A stretch of 22,711 nucleotides of DNA, taken from NCBI GenBank assembly GCA_964431545.1, contig CAYSLC010000073.1:1-22711 (forward strand), given 5' to 3'. The position numbers and the translations under genes are program-made. Shown here in pieces: positions 20,359 to 22,711 of this stretch (positions are counted from its first letter, which is position 1; every line of letters starts with the position of its first letter). The notes under the pieces are model-generated. The model was not told the origin of the DNA. It ran no database searches and saw only the letters and a program-made list of their open reading frames with translations. This DNA comes from CAYSLC01 sp964431545. GTDB taxonomy: Bacteria; Desulfobacterota; Desulfobacteria; Desulfobacterales; JAABSP01.

Positions 20359-22509
20359 ATGCGACTCAACAAATCCGAACTTCGCGAAAAAGCGGAACAC
20401 GCCCTTTTAGAAACGGCCGAATCCTCCGCCGAGGAGTTGCCGGCCAACCCCGGCACCGTCCTCCACGAACTGCGGGTGCATCAGGAGGAACTGAAGATTC
20501 AGCATGAAACCCTCCAGCGCGCCTATGCGGAACTCGACGACGCCAGGCGGATGTACCGGAACCTGTACAAGCATTACTACGGGAAATACCTGGATTTATA
20601 CGACAATGCACCGGTAGGCTACTGCACGGTCGACAAACGCGGCAACATCATCGACATCAACCGAAAGGGCGCGGAACTGCTGGGGGACGCGGCCGAAACG
20701 CTTCGGGGCGCGTCGGTTTACCACTTTCTTCCCGAGCATGAGCGGGACATGATGTTCCTGTCGCTTCGCCGGATTTTCGGCGCGGGTCTCAGCGGATCGT
20801 CCGAGGCCACGATGCAGAAACGGGATGGCGAGACCTTTTTTGCCCGGCTCGATTACAGCGTATCGGAACATGAGAATTCGGATGAGCGGCGGTGCCGTCT
20901 CACCATCGCCGATATCACCCAGAACATCTACGATGAAGCGGCGCTGCGGGAAAGCGAGGAGAAATTCCGGACCCTGGTCGAAGAGATGGCCGAGGGCGTA
21001 TTTTATCAACGCCCCGGCGGCCGGCTGATCGACATCAATCCGGCGGCGCAGGAGATGCTGGGGGTGACCTATGACCAGTTCGTCGCGCGGACGTCGGTCC
21101 AACCGGAATGGGACGTCATCAACGAGGACGGGTCGCGGATGAAGGCCGACGATTATCCTTCCGTGAAGGCGTCCAGGACCGGAAAGCCCGTGAGGAACGT
21201 CACCGCCGGCGTCTACAATCCCCGCCGGGGCGGCTATGTCTGGCTCCATATCAACGCGATCCCCCAGTTCAGACCGGATGAAGCAACGCCCTATCAGGTC
21301 TTCGTTACGATCCACGACATCACCGATCAAAAAAAAGCGGAGCGGAAAAGGGCGCTGAACGAAGCGCGATTGGAAGCCCTGGTGTCCCTGAGCCGCATGG
21401 ACGAGGCCCCGCTCGATCGGGTGGCCGATTTTGTGCTGGAGGGCATCGTGGCGCTCACGGAAAGCCGCATCGGCTTTGTCGGGTTCATGGACGACGACGG
21501 CGAGGCGATGATCCTGCATGCCTGGTCCGAAGAGGCCCTGGCCGAATGCGACATCAAGGACCAGCCCCTCCATTTCAAGATTGCGGACGCGGGGCTCTGG
21601 GCCGAGGCCATCCGGCAGCGGCGGCCCTTCACGATCAACGCTTACGACGCCGCCCACCCCGGCAAAAAAGGCTGCCCCAGCGGCCACGTCCGGATCGACC
21701 GGTTTCTGAGCGTGCCGATTCTCGAAGACGGCCGCATCGTCGTGGTCGCCGCCGTGGGCAACAAGGCCGAAGATTACGATGAAACCGACATCCGCCAGGT
21801 CCGGCTCATGGGAAACGGCCTGTGGCGGTGGGTCCGGCAGCGGGAGGCGGAACGGCAGATCCAGGCCTCCCTGGAAGAGAAAGAACTGCTGCTGCGGGAG
21901 ATCCACCATCGCGCCAAAAACAGCCTGGATACGGTCATTTCCATGATTCACATTTGCGGTCAACAGACTGCGGATCCCCACATCCACGGGCATTTCCGGG
22001 ACCTCCGAAATCGGATCATGGCCATGAGCCGGGTCCATGAGACCCTGTACCGTGCAGAAAATGTGAAAACCCTCGATGTCGGTGTTTATCTGGAGAAGGT
22101 CGCGGCCGATATCCAAACGAGTTTCGCCCGTGTCCCCGCGAAGATGCAGGTCGACGCCCACGACATCCATCTCTCCTGCGACACGGCGATGCTGTGCGGC
22201 CGGATCGTGGCCGAACTCGTCACCAACGCCTTCAAGTACGCCTTTCCCGGTCCAGAGCCGGCCGACCCCCAAAAGGATGCCGGACAGGCCGATGCACCCG
22301 TGATCCGGGTCGAAATGCGGCAAGAGGCGGGGCAATACCGGTTGACGGTGGCCGACAATGGCGGGGGGCTCCCGCCAGGACATGATGTCCGGAAGGTCGA
22401 GACCCTCGGCATGAATCTCGTCCAGAGCTGGGCCGAACAGCAGCTTCAGGGGGAAATGGCGGTGTCGGGGCCGCCCGGCACGGTCTTTACGATCACCTTT
22501 CCGGCCTAG
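20359..22509 (+). CDS. Cytosolic sensor kinase: PAS-PAS-GAF with HWE/HisKA_2 kinase core
   Basis: This 716-aa protein has no membrane segment. The N-terminal helix (about 30-75) carries the pattern LHELRVHQEELKIQHETL and then LYDNAPVGYCTVD, commonly seen on proteins encoded after CheB/CheR fusions. Domains: PAS 1 (about 78-190), PAS 2 (198-325), GAF (about 350-495), HisKA_2 with H516 (LLREIHHRAKNSL), and HATPase_c with N623 (ELVTNAFKYAFP) and DNGGG (666-670). The HisKA_2 box is slightly off the usual HHRVKNNL, but the phospho-acceptor His is kept. ATG 20359 is preceded by GGAAGGA. The kinase core is clearly related to that of the gene at 14723 (FRDLRNRIxAM, VHETLY, ELVTNAFKYAFP), pointing to domain duplication. 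The GAF ligand is unknown. Confidence 0.9.
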   Translation: MRLNKSELREKAEHALLETAESSAEELPANPGTVLHELRVHQEELKIQHETLQRAYAELDDARRMYRNLYKHYYGKYLDLYDNAPVGYCTVDKRGNIIDINRKGAELLGDAAETLRGASVYHFLPEHERDMMFLSLRRIFGAGLSGSSEATMQKRDGETFFARLDYSVSEHENSDERRCRLTIADITQNIYDEAALRESEEKFRTLVEEMAEGVFYQRPGGRLIDINPAAQEMLGVTYDQFVARTSVQPEWDVINEDGSRMKADDYPSVKASRTGKPVRNVTAGVYNPRRGGYVWLHINAIPQFRPDEATPYQVFVTIHDITDQKKAERKRALNEARLEALVSLSRMDEAPLDRVADFVLEGIVALTESRIGFVGFMDDDGEAMILHAWSEEALAECDIKDQPLHFKIADAGLWAEAIRQRRPFTINAYDAAHPGKKGCPSGHVRIDRFLSVPILEDGRIVVVAAVGNKAEDYDETDIRQVRLMGNGLWRWVRQREAERQIQASLEEKELLLREIHHRAKNSLDTVISMIHICGQQTADPHIHGHFRDLRNRIMAMSRVHETLYRAENVKTLDVGVYLEKVAADIQTSFARVPAKMQVDAHDIHLSCDTAMLCGRIVAELVTNAFKYAFPGPEPADPQKDAGQADAPVIRVEMRQEAGQYRLTVADNGGGLPPGHDVRKVETLGMNLVQSWAEQQLQGEMAVSGPPGTVFTITFPA

Positions 22510-22520
22510 GGGCGGCCCCG

Positions 22521-22543
22521 GACCTGTTCACCGGCCGCAGGTC
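22521..22543. terminator. Hairpin between convergent genes
   Basis: GACCTG (22521-22526) pairs with CAGGTC (22538-22543) across 11 bases, between the plus-strand kinase stop and the minus-strand gene's stop codon, which it overlaps. There is no T-run on either strand, so an intrinsic terminator role is weakly supported. Confidence 0.25.
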
Positions 22544-22711
22544 ACGACGCCCGCTTCATCCCTTCGTCCGCCACGGCCCCGGGGACGTGCCGGTGGAACG
22601 CCACATGCATGGGCGCGGCCGGGGTGTTTCCCAAAATGATGTCGGCGGCCTTTTCGGCGATCATCATCACCGGCGCGTAGATGTTGCCGTTGGTGATGTC
22701 GGGCATGACCG
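22542..22711 (-). CDS. GMC-family oxidoreductase, C-terminal fragment (cut by window edge)
   Basis: The reverse strand from the window end to TGA at 22544-22542 gives 55 residues. They include VMPDITNGNIYAPVMMIAEK and AADIILGNTP, the conserved C-terminal segment of glucose-methanol-choline oxidoreductases such as choline dehydrogenase, where this region closes the FAD-binding domain. The last residues (DEGMKRAS) are unremarkable. The gene continues beyond the window, so FAD-motif and substrate assignment are not possible. It is the only clear minus-strand gene and is convergent with the sensor kinase. Confidence 0.8.
   Translation of the reverse strand, partial: VMPDITNGNIYAPVMMIAEKAADIILGNTPAAPMHVAFHRHVPGAVADEGMKRAS

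Noticed and set aside
1..22711. CRISPR arrays, tRNA or rRNA genes, phage or IS transposase genes
   Set aside because: No regularly spaced direct repeats, no cloverleaf-like sequence and no transposase or integrase motifs were seen on reading both strands.

Overview
High-GC bacterial DNA. Nearly every gene is on the plus strand, packed with short gaps or 1-4 base overlaps. The gene content fits an anaerobic deltaproteobacterium (Desulfobacterota, Desulfosarcina-like): an anaerobic sulfatase-maturase-type radical SAM enzyme, many multi-PAS sensor kinases, PilZ proteins and GC-rich palindromic intergenic repeats. That placement is an inference from content and style, not from a marker gene.

Region 1 (1-8307) is a catabolic and uptake operon. 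A FadR/GntR regulator has a sigma70-like promoter overlapped by a perfect 16-bp palindrome, a probable operator. It is followed by a complete peptide-type (Dpp/Opp, family 5) ABC importer: binding protein, two permeases and two ATPases, the last four coupled by 1-4 base overlaps. After a 178-bp palindromic repeat element comes an N-acyl-D-amino-acid deacylase-type amidohydrolase. Together they read as import and hydrolysis of N-acylated D-amino acids or D-residue peptides.

Region 2 (8308-10929) looks like accessory DNA. Two paralogous PilZ proteins (about 169 aa) each carry a CxxC...CxxC zinc-ribbon-like module and a conserved C-terminal tail that I do not recognise. They flank the wreck of a PHA synthase gene: a FabH-like start fused to the PhaC nucleophile-elbow region, with the catalytic Asp/His part missing and a PhaC-like C-terminus still readable after a stop codon.

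Region 3 (10930-12614) is a two-gene unit: a hypothetical protein with a DUF5678-like C-terminus, overlapped (GTGA) by a radical SAM/SPASM enzyme with every cluster cysteine and the catalytic Asp of anaerobic sulfatase-maturating enzymes. No sulfatase is in the window.

Region 4 (12772-22509) is a nearly 10-kb signalling block: a REC-PAS-HisKA-HATPase-REC hybrid kinase; a membrane sensor kinase with a periplasmic NMT1/THI5 domain and an HWE/HisKA_2 kinase core; a CheB-CheR-coiled coil-PAS-PAS protein; and a cytosolic PAS-PAS-GAF-HisKA_2 kinase. No stand-alone response regulator or DNA-binding output is encoded, so outputs must lie elsewhere or go through the hybrid kinase's receivers. The window closes with the C-terminal 55 codons of a minus-strand GMC oxidoreductase.
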